Of a stretch of 9,607 nucleotides of DNA, positions 1-7,047 are shown piece after piece. The notes beneath the pieces were generated by a model. It was not told the origin of the DNA. It saw nothing but the letters and a program-made list of their open reading frames with translations, and did not search any database. Numbering within the stretch: the stretch's first letter is position 1; each line of letters opens with the position of its first letter. The position numbers and the translations under genes were made by a program. The stretch lies in contig QMVU01000020.1 of assembly GCA_003661265.1 (NCBI GenBank), forward strand, positions 1 to 9,607. The letters run 5' to 3'. This DNA is from Thermoproteota archaeon (GTDB lineage: Archaea > Korarchaeota > Korarchaeia > Korarchaeales > Korarchaeaceae).

Positions 1-357
1 TTTCAGGGAAATAAGGTGAGATGGATTTCCTTCGACTAGTTCAAGCCCTTTAGGAACGAAATCGCTTACCAAAACCAGGTTCAGGGGAGGACCCTCGTTA
101 ACTACCTCAACCTTGATCTCTACGGCGTCTCCCTCGACGACGAGCCCCTTGCTTATTTCCCTATTAAAGGAGAGGGAGGGTCTCTCCACCATGAAACGGG
201 ATGCGAAGAGGACGAAGAGGATTGGGTAGAGCGAGGCTAGGAGCCACCATTTCATGGTAGCTACTGCCAGGATGACTGAGATGAAAGCAGAGGCTGAGAG
301 AACGAGGGCTATCCTGCTGAATACGAGCTCTGGTTCAGGCGAACTTTGGTACTTCAA
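1..357 (-). CDS. DUF58-family membrane protein, N-terminal part (runs off left edge)
   Basis: Partial gene, last of the operon, directly downstream of the MoxR ATPase. The reading frame is open to position 1. If it starts at the TTG at 357-355 (starting K-Y-Q-S-S-P), it overlaps the moxR end by 23 nt and encodes two closely spaced hydrophobic helices. These are followed by V-E-R-P and a beta-rich stretch with E-G-D-A-V-E-I-K-V-E-V-V-N-E-G, the Ig-like domain typical of DUF58 proteins before their vWA-like core, which lies outside the window. The first ATG in frame, at 255-253, would remove the first helix, so I prefer the TTG. Its support is weak: a GGGAGG lies 13 nt upstream, rather far. DUF58 proteins work with MoxR ATPases at the membrane, probably in envelope or secreted-protein maturation. 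The family call rests on helix pattern plus context; start uncertain. Confidence 0.7.
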   Translation of the reverse strand, partial: MKYQSSPEPELVFSRIALVLSASAFISVILAVATMKWWLLASLYPILFVLFASRFMVERPSLSFNREISKGLVVEGDAVEIKVEVVNEGPPLNLVLVSDFVPKGLELVEGNPSHLISLK

Positions 358-1285
358 CCGTTTCCAGCAGCCTCCCAACTATCGATTCCTGCGTGACGTT
401 CGTGTACCAGAACTCCCTCCTGAGAATCAGCCTATGGGCAAGAGCGGGTATGGCTACCCTCTTAACGTCATCCGGGATGACGTAATCCCTCCCCCTTATT
501 GCAGCCAGAGCCCTAGAGAGCTTCAGAAGTGCCAGAGATCCCCTTGGGGATGAGCCTACCTCGGTCTCGCTTGCCTCCCTAGTTGCCCTTACCAAGTCGA
601 CTATGTACTCCAGGACGCTGTCCTCAACGTAAACCTCTTCAACGGCTTTCTGCATCTCTATAACCTCATCTGCGCTGACAACAGGTTCTAGGTGGAATTC
701 ATCGCTCTTCCTGGCAATCCTCCTCTTGAGTATTTCCACCTCCTCCTCCCTCTCGGGGTACCCAACCCTAAGCCTTATCAGAAACCTGTCAAGCTGGGCA
801 GCTGGAAGGGGATAGGTTCCCTCGTACTCTATTGGGTTCTGCGTAGCTATCACTATGAAGGGCTCCTCCAGCTTGTGGGTCTCCCCCTCTATTGTCACCT
901 GCCTCTCCTGCATTGCTTCCAGAAGTGCGGACTGAGTCTTAGGCGGTGCCCTGTTTATCTCGTCCCCGAGAATTATGTTCGCGAATATCGGGCCCTTCCT
1001 CAGGTAGAACTCCCCGGTCTTCTGGTTGAAGACGTACGTCCCTATTATGTCTGCTGGAAGGAGATCTGGTGTGAACTGAATTCTGGAGAACTTACACGCC
1101 ATCACGCTTGCCAGGCACCTGGCCATCATGGTCTTCGCCAGTCCAGGAACGTCCTCTATCAAGACGTGCCCTCTTGCTAGGACGCTTGCTAGGAGAAGTT
1201 CTAGCACGTCCTCCTTACCAACTATAACGGAGGAGATCTCATCGAGCATCTTCCTCGCGTTCTCGCTAACTTCTTCTATCCTCAT
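335..1285 (-). CDS. MoxR-type AAA+ ATPase
   Basis: A 316-residue MoxR ATPase, usual length for the family and complete. Visible motifs are Walker A V-P-G-L-A-K-T (about 46-52), Walker B I-L-G-D-E (105-109) followed by I-N-R-A-P-P-K-T-Q-S-A-L-L-E-A-M-Q-E, sensor 1 A-T-Q-N (147-150), arginine finger in L-D-R-F (R167) and sensor 2 G-S-S-P-R-G (R248). Together these define the MoxR clade of the helix-2-insert AAA+ group. Family members are cytoplasmic chaperone-like ATPases that act with vWA/DUF58 proteins. The ATG at 1285 follows the stop of the upstream gene by one base. Its Shine-Dalgarno GGAG lies inside the last codons of that gene, suggesting translational coupling. Downstream it overlaps the DUF58 gene. 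The client of this particular ATPase is not known. Confidence 0.96.
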   Translation of the reverse strand: MRIEEVSENARKMLDEISSVIVGKEDVLELLLASVLARGHVLIEDVPGLAKTMMARCLASVMACKFSRIQFTPDLLPADIIGTYVFNQKTGEFYLRKGPIFANIILGDEINRAPPKTQSALLEAMQERQVTIEGETHKLEEPFIVIATQNPIEYEGTYPLPAAQLDRFLIRLRVGYPEREEEVEILKRRIARKSDEFHLEPVVSADEVIEMQKAVEEVYVEDSVLEYIVDLVRATREASETEVGSSPRGSLALLKLSRALAAIRGRDYVIPDDVKRVAIPALAHRLILRREFWYTNVTQESIVGRLLETVEVPKFA

Positions 1286-1286
1286 C

Positions 1287-1760
1287 TTAATCTCCTCTCA
1301 TCACATCGATCTGTCTGAGGGCCTCCTCAAGGAGGTTCAAGTACTCCTCCCCTTCCAACTCCTCCCCTTCAATCAAGCTTAAGAGAGGACTTTCCGGAAG
1401 GAAATCCTCTGGATTCCTTCTTATCTCATTTTTCGTGGCCCCAGCCAAGTTTCCTGCCAGAATTTCAAGAACTTCATCGACGACCATCTCCCTAGCGAAA
1501 CTGTAGCCCATTGAGGCCCTTTTAATCAGGTTTGATGTCCTTCTAAGCCTCCACTCGTGAAATTCGCTTGGGAAACTGTAAAACTCCTTCGGATCCGGGA
1601 GGGGAGAGACTTCTTTGTTCACCCTCATCATGAGCATTAAAACCAGGGAGGCGGAAAGCAGGACCATGGACGCCCATCTAACGAGGAAGGATTTTACCAG
1701 AGTTGAGGAAATGGTTAGGGAGAGGAAATAGAAGAGCTTCGCAAAATCAGCTCTCTTCAC
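1287..1760 (-). CDS. small membrane protein between DUF4129 and MoxR genes
   Basis: Predicted 157-residue protein. Two hydrophobic helices lie near the N terminus (about 9-25 and 29-45), then a charged soluble domain of about 110 residues ends in an acidic helical region rich in Glu and Leu. I do not recognise the family. Proteins of this size and shape are often found in MoxR/DUF58/DUF4129 clusters, so a role as membrane scaffold or ATPase-binding partner is an inference. I chose the GTG at 1760 because GGAGG (1774-1770) sits 9 nt upstream. A TTG at 1778 is also in frame and would add six residues. The gene overlaps the DUF4129 gene by 14 nt, and its stop is one base before the moxR ATG, so all are surely co-transcribed. 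Confidence 0.82.
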   Translation of the reverse strand: MKRADFAKLFYFLSLTISSTLVKSFLVRWASMVLLSASLVLMLMMRVNKEVSPLPDPKEFYSFPSEFHEWRLRRTSNLIKRASMGYSFAREMVVDEVLEILAGNLAGATKNEIRRNPEDFLPESPLLSLIEGEELEGEEYLNLLEEALRQIDVMRGD

Positions 1761-2610
1761 CTTTATCAACCTCCACAAGCCTCATGTAGTGGCCAATTGC
1801 TTCGGATACATCGCTCCTATCCACTTCCTTGTGGCTGTACTTGGCTATTTCGAACAGAGAAGCCAGCGAAGAAAGGCTCCTTGCCCCCTCCTCGGTTAAG
1901 CTTGGGACTACCTTGGCCTCGTGCTCCCTGTGGGTCCAAGAATCCCTGTAAGGCAGGCCCTTCCTGGTTAAGAATACAACAGCGTTCCTGTATGCCCTAA
2001 TTATGATTTCCCTCGGATTTCCCGAGAGCTCAACGAACTCAAGCATCTCAGCTGGCTCAACCCTTTTAGGGGATGTCACCTCAACCAACTTCTCCGAGCT
2101 CAGGTATACGGCTATCAGGACGAAAACAGCCAGTATGGGAAGGGATGTGAGGATCGCCTCCCAACCTGCAGAGGGAACTTGGGCTGTTGAGCTTTCATTT
2201 AGCTCAGGAACGGGAGATCCCGGGATCTGCCTTGCGGGAGGAACCATGATCACCGATGTGTTATTTGTAACGTTGTTGAAGGCCTTTGGCGGCCTCTTTA
2301 TGAAGTAGTAGGAGAGGAGGAGCAGAAATAACCAACAAAAAACGTTGAACCATGTCCTCTTCTTCCCTCCCTCCCCTGCGAACAGGTAGCGGAGGTTCTT
2401 CCTCTGCCTCCCAAGAGCATAGAGCAGGAGGAGGAAGGAGCCTATGAAAAGGACCGCTACAGGGGTTCTGTAGGCAGGATTTCCCGCAAATCTCCCGGAT
2501 TCTGAGGTTAAAGTCTCGGGTAGGGTGACGGTTAGCCTTGTCAGCGTAGTAGTTAGCAGTATTATGGCAGCGAGGAAAAGAGCTGTGAGCTTAAGTGATT
2601 CTGCCCTCAT
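1747..2610 (-). CDS. DUF4129-domain multi-pass membrane protein
   Basis: A 287-residue protein and first gene of the minus-strand operon. Four hydrophobic segments are visible at about 8-28, 51-67, 88-104 and 154-171. The stretch between helices 3 and 4 is rich in Asn, Ser, Thr and Pro and has four N-glycosylation sequons (N113-V-T, N116-N-T, N117-T-S, N138-E-S), so it probably faces outside. The C-terminal 100 residues match the DUF4129 pattern: I-I-R-A-Y-R near 203, then K-G-L-P-Y-R-D-S-W-T-H-R-E (217-229), F-E-I-A-K-Y-S (253-259) and V-D-R-S-D-V-S-E-A (263-271). DUF4129 often accompanies transglutaminase-like, DUF58 and MoxR proteins. No transglutaminase domain is seen here. The ATG at 2610 lies about 28 nt from a TATA box, so the transcript may be leaderless. 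Confidence 0.9.
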   Translation of the reverse strand: MRAESLKLTALFLAAIILLTTTLTRLTVTLPETLTSESGRFAGNPAYRTPVAVLFIGSFLLLLYALGRQRKNLRYLFAGEGGKKRTWFNVFCWLFLLLLSYYFIKRPPKAFNNVTNNTSVIMVPPARQIPGSPVPELNESSTAQVPSAGWEAILTSLPILAVFVLIAVYLSSEKLVEVTSPKRVEPAEMLEFVELSGNPREIIIRAYRNAVVFLTRKGLPYRDSWTHREHEAKVVPSLTEEGARSLSSLASLFEIAKYSHKEVDRSDVSEAIGHYMRLVEVDKGEES

Positions 2611-2664
2611 TCAAGTCGAATCTCATGAACACGTATTTAAATTACTCCAAGAGGGGTATGGTTG
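2611..2664. promoter_or_regulatory. divergent promoter with one shared TATA-like box
   Basis: Only 54 bp separate the two divergent starts. The only AT-rich promoter-like element is TATTTAAATTA at 2634-2644, whose core ATTTAAAT is self-complementary and can be read in both directions. Its centre is about 28 nt from the minus-strand ATG (2610) and about 27 nt from the plus-strand ATG (2665). Both distances match archaeal TATA-to-start spacing for leaderless or very short-leader transcripts. The plus-strand gene also has GAGGGG at 2651-2656, 8 nt before its ATG. Confidence 0.6.
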
Positions 2665-3426
2665 ATGTCCCTGAGAAAATTGGCCCTGTTTCTCCTGCCG
2701 TTACTGATGGTATCCTCTTACCACATCGCATCGTTGGGTTGTAGTTCAGGGGATCGAACTGGAACCCTGGCATGTTTACAGCCTCAGGTCATCATAAAGG
2801 TGTTCTACGACATCCAAATACTTTCTGAGGAGGAGGCTATAGCCGTAGTTACCTTCAAGGCTGATGATCAGATCTCCTGGTTCGTTATATCTTCCGAGTA
2901 CGCGCAGCGAAGAGCTCAACTTATCTCGGAATTTGAGAAGCTCATATCAGATTCTTTAGGTGTGGACGTGCACGCAGTTAGAAGAAGAGGGATGAAGATA
3001 GATGTTGAAAACTGGAAGATATGGTTTACTGGAGAGGTAAATCTCTCAAACTCCTTCCTAATATCGAAGAAGGGGAGGGAAATGCGGATCTGCATAAAGG
3101 ATCCTATCTACGAGGAGGGGAACGGGTGGATAGACCAGATAAACGTGACGGTTTCTGAAGGGATGAGGATCGTATCCTCTTCTCCTGGCGAAAACATAGT
3201 TGAGAGCAGCGAGAGGGGAGTTTTATGGGTTATCCCTTCCCTAGAAAGCGCTTCTCCATCTTACTGCCTGAACTTGATGTTGAAGGGGCTCGCTATTCCG
3301 AGCTGGGTTCTGGTCATCCTATCCTTCGTAGGACTGGTGTCCATTTACCTCCTCATATCCAGAAGGAGGACCGGAGTGAAAGCTCCTGACGTTCAGCAGG
3401 AGGGCGAAGTTCAAGCGTCGGTTTGA
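2665..3426 (+). CDS. exported protein anchored by a C-terminal transmembrane helix, unknown family
   Basis: A 253-residue protein of no family I recognise. It has a lysine/arginine-bearing N terminus and a hydrophobic signal segment (residues 3-24), then a mostly beta/alpha soluble region with Cys at 26 and 37. Sequons N-L-S and N-V-T follow, and one strong helix at about 211-232 is closed by R-R-R and a short cytoplasmic tail. The topology is therefore a large extracellular domain with one C-terminal anchor. The S-L-G-C near residue 26 resembles a lipobox only loosely, so I do not call it a lipoprotein. I chose the ATG at 2665 over the TTG at 2662 because GAGGGG lies 8 nt upstream. It shares its promoter region with the MoxR operon, suggesting it is a client or partner of that system; this is inference. 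Confidence 0.85.
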   Translation: MSLRKLALFLLPLLMVSSYHIASLGCSSGDRTGTLACLQPQVIIKVFYDIQILSEEEAIAVVTFKADDQISWFVISSEYAQRRAQLISEFEKLISDSLGVDVHAVRRRGMKIDVENWKIWFTGEVNLSNSFLISKKGREMRICIKDPIYEEGNGWIDQINVTVSEGMRIVSSSPGENIVESSERGVLWVIPSLESASPSYCLNLMLKGLAIPSWVLVILSFVGLVSIYLLISRRRTGVKAPDVQQEGEVQASV

Positions 3427-3997
3427 TGATTCGCGGAACCCGAAGATCATTTGCTTGGGAAGACCATGCGGTCCTCTTACTGGAAGATCTCGCAGCCTCA
3501 TTAATTGCCTTGCTCCGTCCCTCTGCAGGGGCTGAAACGGCAAGCAGGACCCTTACCTTCGAGAAATCAATTTACGCCAAGCGGAGTGGATCTGAAGGCT
3601 GTATCTTTGCATGGGAAAATTTGAGGAGGACAAAAGGCCGAGGATATATCATTTCGTATTCCTGGTCTTCCCTAAGATAGGGGAGTGGGCGAAGGTATCC
3701 GGTTTCATAATACCTCGCCTAAATAACGTGAAGGTTAAAGCTTGTCTACAGGGATCCGGACGAGAGGAGGTTGTCAGATAACCTCCTGGAGAAGGGAAGT
3801 TCACCGACTTCTTTCATCCGAACAAGGTTGGAAGGTGGAATGTGATAGCCTCTTGGAAGTTCGAGCACAAGGAGCTCAGAACCGAATCGATAGAGTTCAA
3901 TGTAAGGAGGACAGCCCTCTTTTTGTATTGCCTGCTGGCCTTCCTAATCCTACTGATACTCCTGGCTCTGTACGTCAGCTTTGTTATCTTCATCTGA
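3426..3997 (+). pseudogene. frameshifted gene for an exported Ig-like protein with C-terminal anchor
   Basis: No single frame spans this region, but segments in successive frames join into a sensible protein of about 190 residues. The order is: from the ATG at 3426, which overlaps the previous stop as TGATG, to about 3584; then 3586-3618 (V-D-L-K-A-V-S-L-H-G-K); then 3620-3772 (F-E-E-D-K-R-P-R-I-Y-H-F, later G-F-I-I-P-R-L-N-N-V-K-V-K); then 3774-3797 (S-D-N-L-L-E-K-G); then 3800-3997 (F-T-D-F-F-H-P-N-K-V-G-R-W-N-V and a final hydrophobic helix). Apparent shifts are +1 near 3585, +1 in an A-run near 3619, +1 near 3773 and -1 near 3798. Without them an in-frame TAA at 3779 stops translation. 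The product would have been an exported, Ig-like, C-terminally anchored protein, second gene of the divergent operon. Confidence 0.7.
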
Positions 3998-4076
3998 GCA
4001 AGCTAAAAGGGATAGATTCGTGTCTTCGCGATCTTCGCAGCTTCAGCTGACTAAATTCTCGGAAAGTGCATGGATA

Positions 4077-4085
4077 CATTTATCT
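4077..4085 (+). promoter_or_regulatory. TATA-like box for cofE
   Basis: CATTTATCT is centred about 29 nt before the cofE ATG, with no Shine-Dalgarno between them, which suggests a leaderless or nearly leaderless transcript. Confidence 0.45.
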
Positions 4086-4109
4086 CTTAAACCGCCAGGC
4101 AACAACCTA

Positions 4110-4880
4110 ATGGGAAGCCAAGTTCCAGAGATCAGGATAATAGGTCTTACAGGACTTCCATTGATAAAGAAGGGCGATAACATAGCTGAACTCATAGTTG
4201 AGGCTACAAAGAAGTTAAACATCGGGATAGAGGATGGGGATATAGTGATAGTCTGTCAGAAGATAGTTTCTAAGGCGGAAGGAAGGGTATTCAGGCTGGA
4301 TGAGGTTAAGCCAAGCCCTTTCGCTGAGGAAATTGCTAAGTGGCTTGAAAAAGATCCTAGGTTGGTTGAGATAATACTAAGGGAGGCTAGGGGCATCGTG
4401 AGGATGGGGGACCACCACCTGATAACCCAGACGAAGCACGGCTTTGTCTGCGCAAACTCTGCTGTAGATAGATCAAACGTCAACGGAGGGAAGTCCGTCA
4501 CTACCCTTCCAGTGGATCCGGATGAGTCCGCCAGGAGGATAAGGGGGGAGATAAAGAGGTTGACCGGGAGGGATGTGGCTGTGATAATCTCGGACACCCA
4601 TGGAAGACCTTTCAGGAAGGGAGCGATAAACGTGGCTGTGGGGGTTGCTGGCATGAAGCCGATAAGGAGGGATGTGGGTAAAGAGGACCTTTTCTCCTAC
4701 GTGCTCAAGACAACTTACGTTGCTGTTGCCGACGAGCTCGCATCTGCAGCTGAACTGATAATGGGGCAAAGTTCTGAGAGGATACCAGTCGTCATAATTA
4801 AGGGTTACAGATTTGAGCCCTCTGAAGAGGGAAGGGCCACCGACATCGTCAGACCGATGGAGAAGGACCTCTTTTACTAA
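4110..4880 (+). CDS. cofE: coenzyme F420-0:L-glutamate ligase
   Basis: A 256-residue protein, close to the usual archaeal CofE length of about 250. CofE adds gamma-linked glutamates to F420-0 using GTP and divalent metal in the cytoplasm, completing coenzyme F420. Family blocks are clear: G-L-P-L-I-K-K-G-D-N-I (15-25), E-D-G-D-I-V-I-V-C-Q-K-I-V-S-K-A-E-G-R (41-59), R-M-G-D-H-H-L-I-T-Q-T-K-H-G-F-V-C-A-N-S-A-V-D (start of block at 98), L-P-V-D-P-D-E-S-A (133-141), I-S-D-T-H-G-R-P-F-R-K-G (160-171) and D-E-L-A-S-A-A-E-L-I-M-G-Q (208-220). The acidic residues D120 and D162 are probable metal ligands. The frame is open upstream to 3981, but the ATG at 4110 begins the conserved part and follows a TATA box. 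The gene stands alone: no other F420 gene is in the window. Confidence 0.97.
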   Translation: MGSQVPEIRIIGLTGLPLIKKGDNIAELIVEATKKLNIGIEDGDIVIVCQKIVSKAEGRVFRLDEVKPSPFAEEIAKWLEKDPRLVEIILREARGIVRMGDHHLITQTKHGFVCANSAVDRSNVNGGKSVTTLPVDPDESARRIRGEIKRLTGRDVAVIISDTHGRPFRKGAINVAVGVAGMKPIRRDVGKEDLFSYVLKTTYVAVADELASAAELIMGQSSERIPVVIIKGYRFEPSEEGRATDIVRPMEKDLFY

Positions 4881-4897
4881 CTTGCCCCTATTTGCAG

Positions 4898-6358
4898 CTA
4901 TCTGAACTTCCACTTGGGTCCTTCAGGGGTATCCTGAAGCTCTATTCCCATTCTCCTAAGTTCTTCCCTTATCCTGTCTGAGATATCGTAAATCTTCCTT
5001 TTCCTCAGCTCTTCCCTCACATCCACGATTATTTGAATGAGTTTATCGATTATGTCTGCCTCCGCTCCTTTCTTAAGCCTATCCTCCTCGAGTATGCCGA
5101 GGATCGATCCAAGCTCTCTGTATATCCCGACGACCTTCTCCTTTACCTCCTTGCTTATGGAGTCGTGCTCAGATGCGAACTTGTTCATCTCCTTTGCCAT
5201 CTCAAACAAAGCTGCTATGGCCTTTGGGGTGTTAAAATCGTCATCCATAGACCTTTCGAACTCCTTCTTTCCCTCTTCAATCTTTTTTAGGAGTTCTTCG
5301 TCCTCAGGTCTAATTTCCTCCCTCTCCTTTAGCTCGATCAGGTTCTCCATTGCGGTGTAAAGCCTGTCTAGCCTCTCTTTTGCAAGCTCCAGGTCGTCCC
5401 ACGAGAAGTCCATTGGCTTCCTGTAATGGGTTGAGGCCAGGTAAAGCCTGACAACTTCTGGCTCGTACTTGCTAAGGACCTCCCTTATCGTTACCACGTT
5501 CCCTATAGATTTCGACATCTTCTCGGCCTTCATGTTCATCACACCGACGTGGAGCCAGTACTTCACGTAGGGCTTCTTCCCGGTCAGAGCCTCAGCCTGA
5601 GCTATCTCGTTCGTGTGGTGTGGGAATATTAGCTCGGAAGCGCCTCCATGTATGTCGAACTGAGGTCCGAAGTGGGTTATGGCCATAGCAGTGTCCTCTA
5701 TGTGCCAACCGGGCCTTCCAGGTCCCCAAGGAGATGGCCAGGAGGGCTCACCAGGTTTTGCCGCCTTCCACAGGGCGAAGTCAAGGGGGCTTTTCTTCCT
5801 TGGGTCCGGCTCTATCCTGTGCTTCTTCAACTCCTCAAGCTTCATTCCAGAAAGCTTTGTGTAATCCTTGAACTTGGGTACGTAGTAGTAGACGGTCCCG
5901 TCATCAACAACGTAAGCGTATCCCTTCCTTATGAGCTCCTTAATGTGCTCTATTATCTCAGGGATGTAGTCGGATGACTTAGGGTAGAGGTTAACGTTCT
6001 GCTTTACTTTGAGTGCCTCCATGTCCTCGAAAAACCTCTTTATGTAGAAGTCTACCAGCTCTTTCCAGCTTATTCCCTTCTCCTTTGCTCTCTTTATTAT
6101 CTTGTCCTCTATGTCCGTAATGTTCTGGATGTAGAAGACGGAGTACTTCCTGTACTTCAGCCACCTCACTATTATGTCGTAATCCACGTAATTCTTAGCG
6201 TGGCCCATGTGGGCATCATCATAGGGAGTCTGCCCACAAACATACATGTAGACCCTGTTTCCATGAATGGGTTCAAAGACCTCCTTCTTTCTCGTCAGGG
6301 TGTTATAAACGAGGATTTTTGGCCTCCCACTCACTTCCTTCGACACAATAAGGACCAC
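4898..6358 (-). CDS. cysS: cysteinyl-tRNA synthetase
   Basis: A 486-residue class I synthetase that charges tRNA-Cys with cysteine in the cytoplasm. Length and order of motifs are normal: C41 in V-C-G-Q-T-P-Y-D, the HIGH signature as H-M-G-H (50-53), [15 protein letters not shown] (start 207), [10 protein letters not shown] (234-243), P-H-H-T-N-E (246-251) and K-M-S-K-S (280-284). A helical tRNA-binding region and short C-terminal domain follow. The zinc site in E. coli uses C28, C209, H234 and E238. Here C41, the histidines at 247-248 and E251 remain, but the second cysteine is aspartate (D222 in H-I-E-D-T-A-M). The GTG at 6358 is about 26 nt from a TATA box, fitting a leaderless transcript. 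The gene converges on cofE with a 17-bp gap and no evident terminator. Confidence 0.97.
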   Translation of the reverse strand: MVLIVSKEVSGRPKILVYNTLTRKKEVFEPIHGNRVYMYVCGQTPYDDAHMGHAKNYVDYDIIVRWLKYRKYSVFYIQNITDIEDKIIKRAKEKGISWKELVDFYIKRFFEDMEALKVKQNVNLYPKSSDYIPEIIEHIKELIRKGYAYVVDDGTVYYYVPKFKDYTKLSGMKLEELKKHRIEPDPRKKSPLDFALWKAAKPGEPSWPSPWGPGRPGWHIEDTAMAITHFGPQFDIHGGASELIFPHHTNEIAQAEALTGKKPYVKYWLHVGVMNMKAEKMSKSIGNVVTIREVLSKYEPEVVRLYLASTHYRKPMDFSWDDLELAKERLDRLYTAMENLIELKEREEIRPEDEELLKKIEEGKKEFERSMDDDFNTPKAIAALFEMAKEMNKFASEHDSISKEVKEKVVGIYRELGSILGILEEDRLKKGAEADIIDKLIQIIVDVREELRKRKIYDISDRIREELRRMGIELQDTPEGPKWKFR

Positions 6359-6380
6359 CGAGCCGGCAAGGTCTTAGGAA

Positions 6381-6389
6381 TTAATAAAT
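6381..6389 (-). promoter_or_regulatory. TATA-like box for cysS
   Basis: On the minus strand this reads ATTTATTAA and is centred about 27 nt before the GTG start of cysS, placing transcription start at or one or two bases before the start codon. It lies in the 48-bp gap after the small membrane protein gene, so cysS probably has its own promoter. Confidence 0.55.
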
Positions 6390-6406
6390 CATATCATCCT
6401 GGCAGG

Positions 6407-6721
6407 CTACGAGCTGAAGATTACTCCGAAGACCACGAGGAACAGGGCCTCAACCAACACAAGGGTGTGAAAGAGGTAGTCTGGATGCGCTCCTCCTCTC
6501 TCCCGTACTCTCTTTTCCCACTCTGCAAGCCATCTTGCCCCAATAAAGGAGTCTATTTCCCTATTTGCTGCCTGCAAAAACATGGCACCCAGTGCTGCGG
6601 AGGACAGGATGCACCCTACGAAAATTGCAACATATGGAAGGAAGAAGGCAAAGGTAAGGGCAGCTAGGAACTCATAAAATAATATTCGGAGGATTCCAAA
6701 GAATGTTTGTCTTAAACTCAT
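6407..6721 (-). CDS. small three-helix membrane protein, unknown family
   Basis: A 104-residue protein I do not recognise. Two adjacent hydrophobic helices (about 9-29 and 31-51) are followed by a soluble stretch with N-R-E-I-D-S-F-I-G-A-R-W-L-A-E-W-E-K-R (53-71) and a third helix (84-102). The amphipathic, charged loop between helices 2 and 3 is the most distinctive part and probably cytoplasmic given its Arg/Lys content. It starts at the ATG at 6721, about 26 nt from a TATA-like box, with no Shine-Dalgarno, so it is likely leaderless. It is upstream of cysS on the same strand, but cysS has its own promoter-like element, so a shared job is not implied. Confidence 0.75.
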   Translation of the reverse strand: MSLRQTFFGILRILFYEFLAALTFAFFLPYVAIFVGCILSSAALGAMFLQAANREIDSFIGARWLAEWEKRVRERGGAHPDYLFHTLVLVEALFLVVFGVIFSS

Positions 6722-6742
6722 CGATCATAATTCCCAGATCAG

Positions 6743-6751
6743 AAAAATAAG
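6743..6751 (-). promoter_or_regulatory. TATA-like box for the 104-residue membrane protein
   Basis: Reads CTTATTTTT on the minus strand, centred about 26 nt before the ATG at 6721. It directly abuts the left arm of the 12-bp inverted repeat, which thus occupies the position of a TFB-recognition element or an adjacent operator. Confidence 0.45.
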
Positions 6752-6797
6752 TTTTCACAGATACCCAAGAAATGAATCCGAATTCATCTGTGAAAAC
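6751..6797. repeat. perfect 12-bp inverted repeat with nested 6-bp palindrome
   Basis: The left arm GTTTTCACAGAT (6751-6762) is exactly complementary to the right arm ATCTGTGAAAAC (6786-6797), with a 23-nt spacer. Overlapping the inner edge is a second short inverted repeat, ATGAAT (6772-6777) and ATTCAT (6782-6787) with a CCGA loop. It lies immediately upstream of the TATA-like box of the 104-residue protein gene, so a regulator binding site is the simplest reading. An RNA hairpin or small-element end is possible. Confidence 0.6.
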
Positions 6798-6991
6798 AAC
6801 AGCTTTCGTAAAAGCCTAGAGCTCTCGATAGTCAACCAAACTGAAACTCCACCTAGCTCCCATAATTTGTTGATTTAGCGATATGGAGGGACAGGCCCCC
6901 TAAGATACCCTGAGATCTTCTTGAAGCAGGCACAACCTTAGAGTTAAAACAGAATCTTACGCTAGATCCATAAAGTCCAGTGGCTTAGGAG

Positions 6992-7005
6992 TTAAAAAGC
7001 TTTCC
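6992..7005 (-). terminator. possible T-run terminator after the metE-like gene
   Basis: About 43 nt past the stop codon, the minus strand reads GGAAAGCTTTTTAA, an AAAGCTTT palindrome running into five Ts. Archaeal polymerase terminates at such T-runs, but this one is short. Confidence 0.25.
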
Positions 7006-7047
7006 TTATTTCTCCCTCCTAGTGGAATTCGTTTATTCAAATGAGCT

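Larger units (their letters stand above)
6722..7047. other. 326-bp non-coding stretch between small membrane protein and metE-like gene
   Basis: The left 80 bp hold a promoter-like box and the 12-bp inverted repeat listed separately. The rest has no ORF above about 20 codons that looks real and no tRNA-like fold that I can see. A minus-strand 15-codon frame beginning at about 6864 (M-G-A-R-W-S-F-S) has no Shine-Dalgarno and may be chance. Near 6992-7005 there is an AAAGCTTT palindrome with a short T-run on the minus strand. Confidence 0.5.

Noticed and set aside
692..1180. Plus-strand ORF of 162 codons opposite moxR
   Set aside because: Fully antisense to a conserved AAA+ gene; its composition mirrors that gene and shows no domain.
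2736..2772. GTTCAGGGGATCGAAC-like string with GGAACCC resembling tRNA or T-arm pieces
   Set aside because: It lies inside the signal-peptide region of a good coding frame and no cloverleaf can be formed around it.
3742..4050. Plus-strand ORF of 102 codons crossing the broken gene into the cofE leader
   Set aside because: Its frame gives no coherent protein, while the other frames give the Ig-like and membrane-helix segments.
3981..4109. N-terminal extension of cofE by 43 residues
   Set aside because: The extension has no family similarity, overlaps the end of the upstream broken gene and would begin before the cofE TATA box.
4473..4913. Minus-strand ORF of 146 codons opposite cofE
   Set aside because: Shadow of cofE; rich in Pro, Ser and His as expected from the reverse strand of a coding gene.
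6722..7047. Possible small RNA gene or C/D-box RNA
   Set aside because: No paired C and D boxes at suitable spacing and no tRNA-like arms were found by eye.
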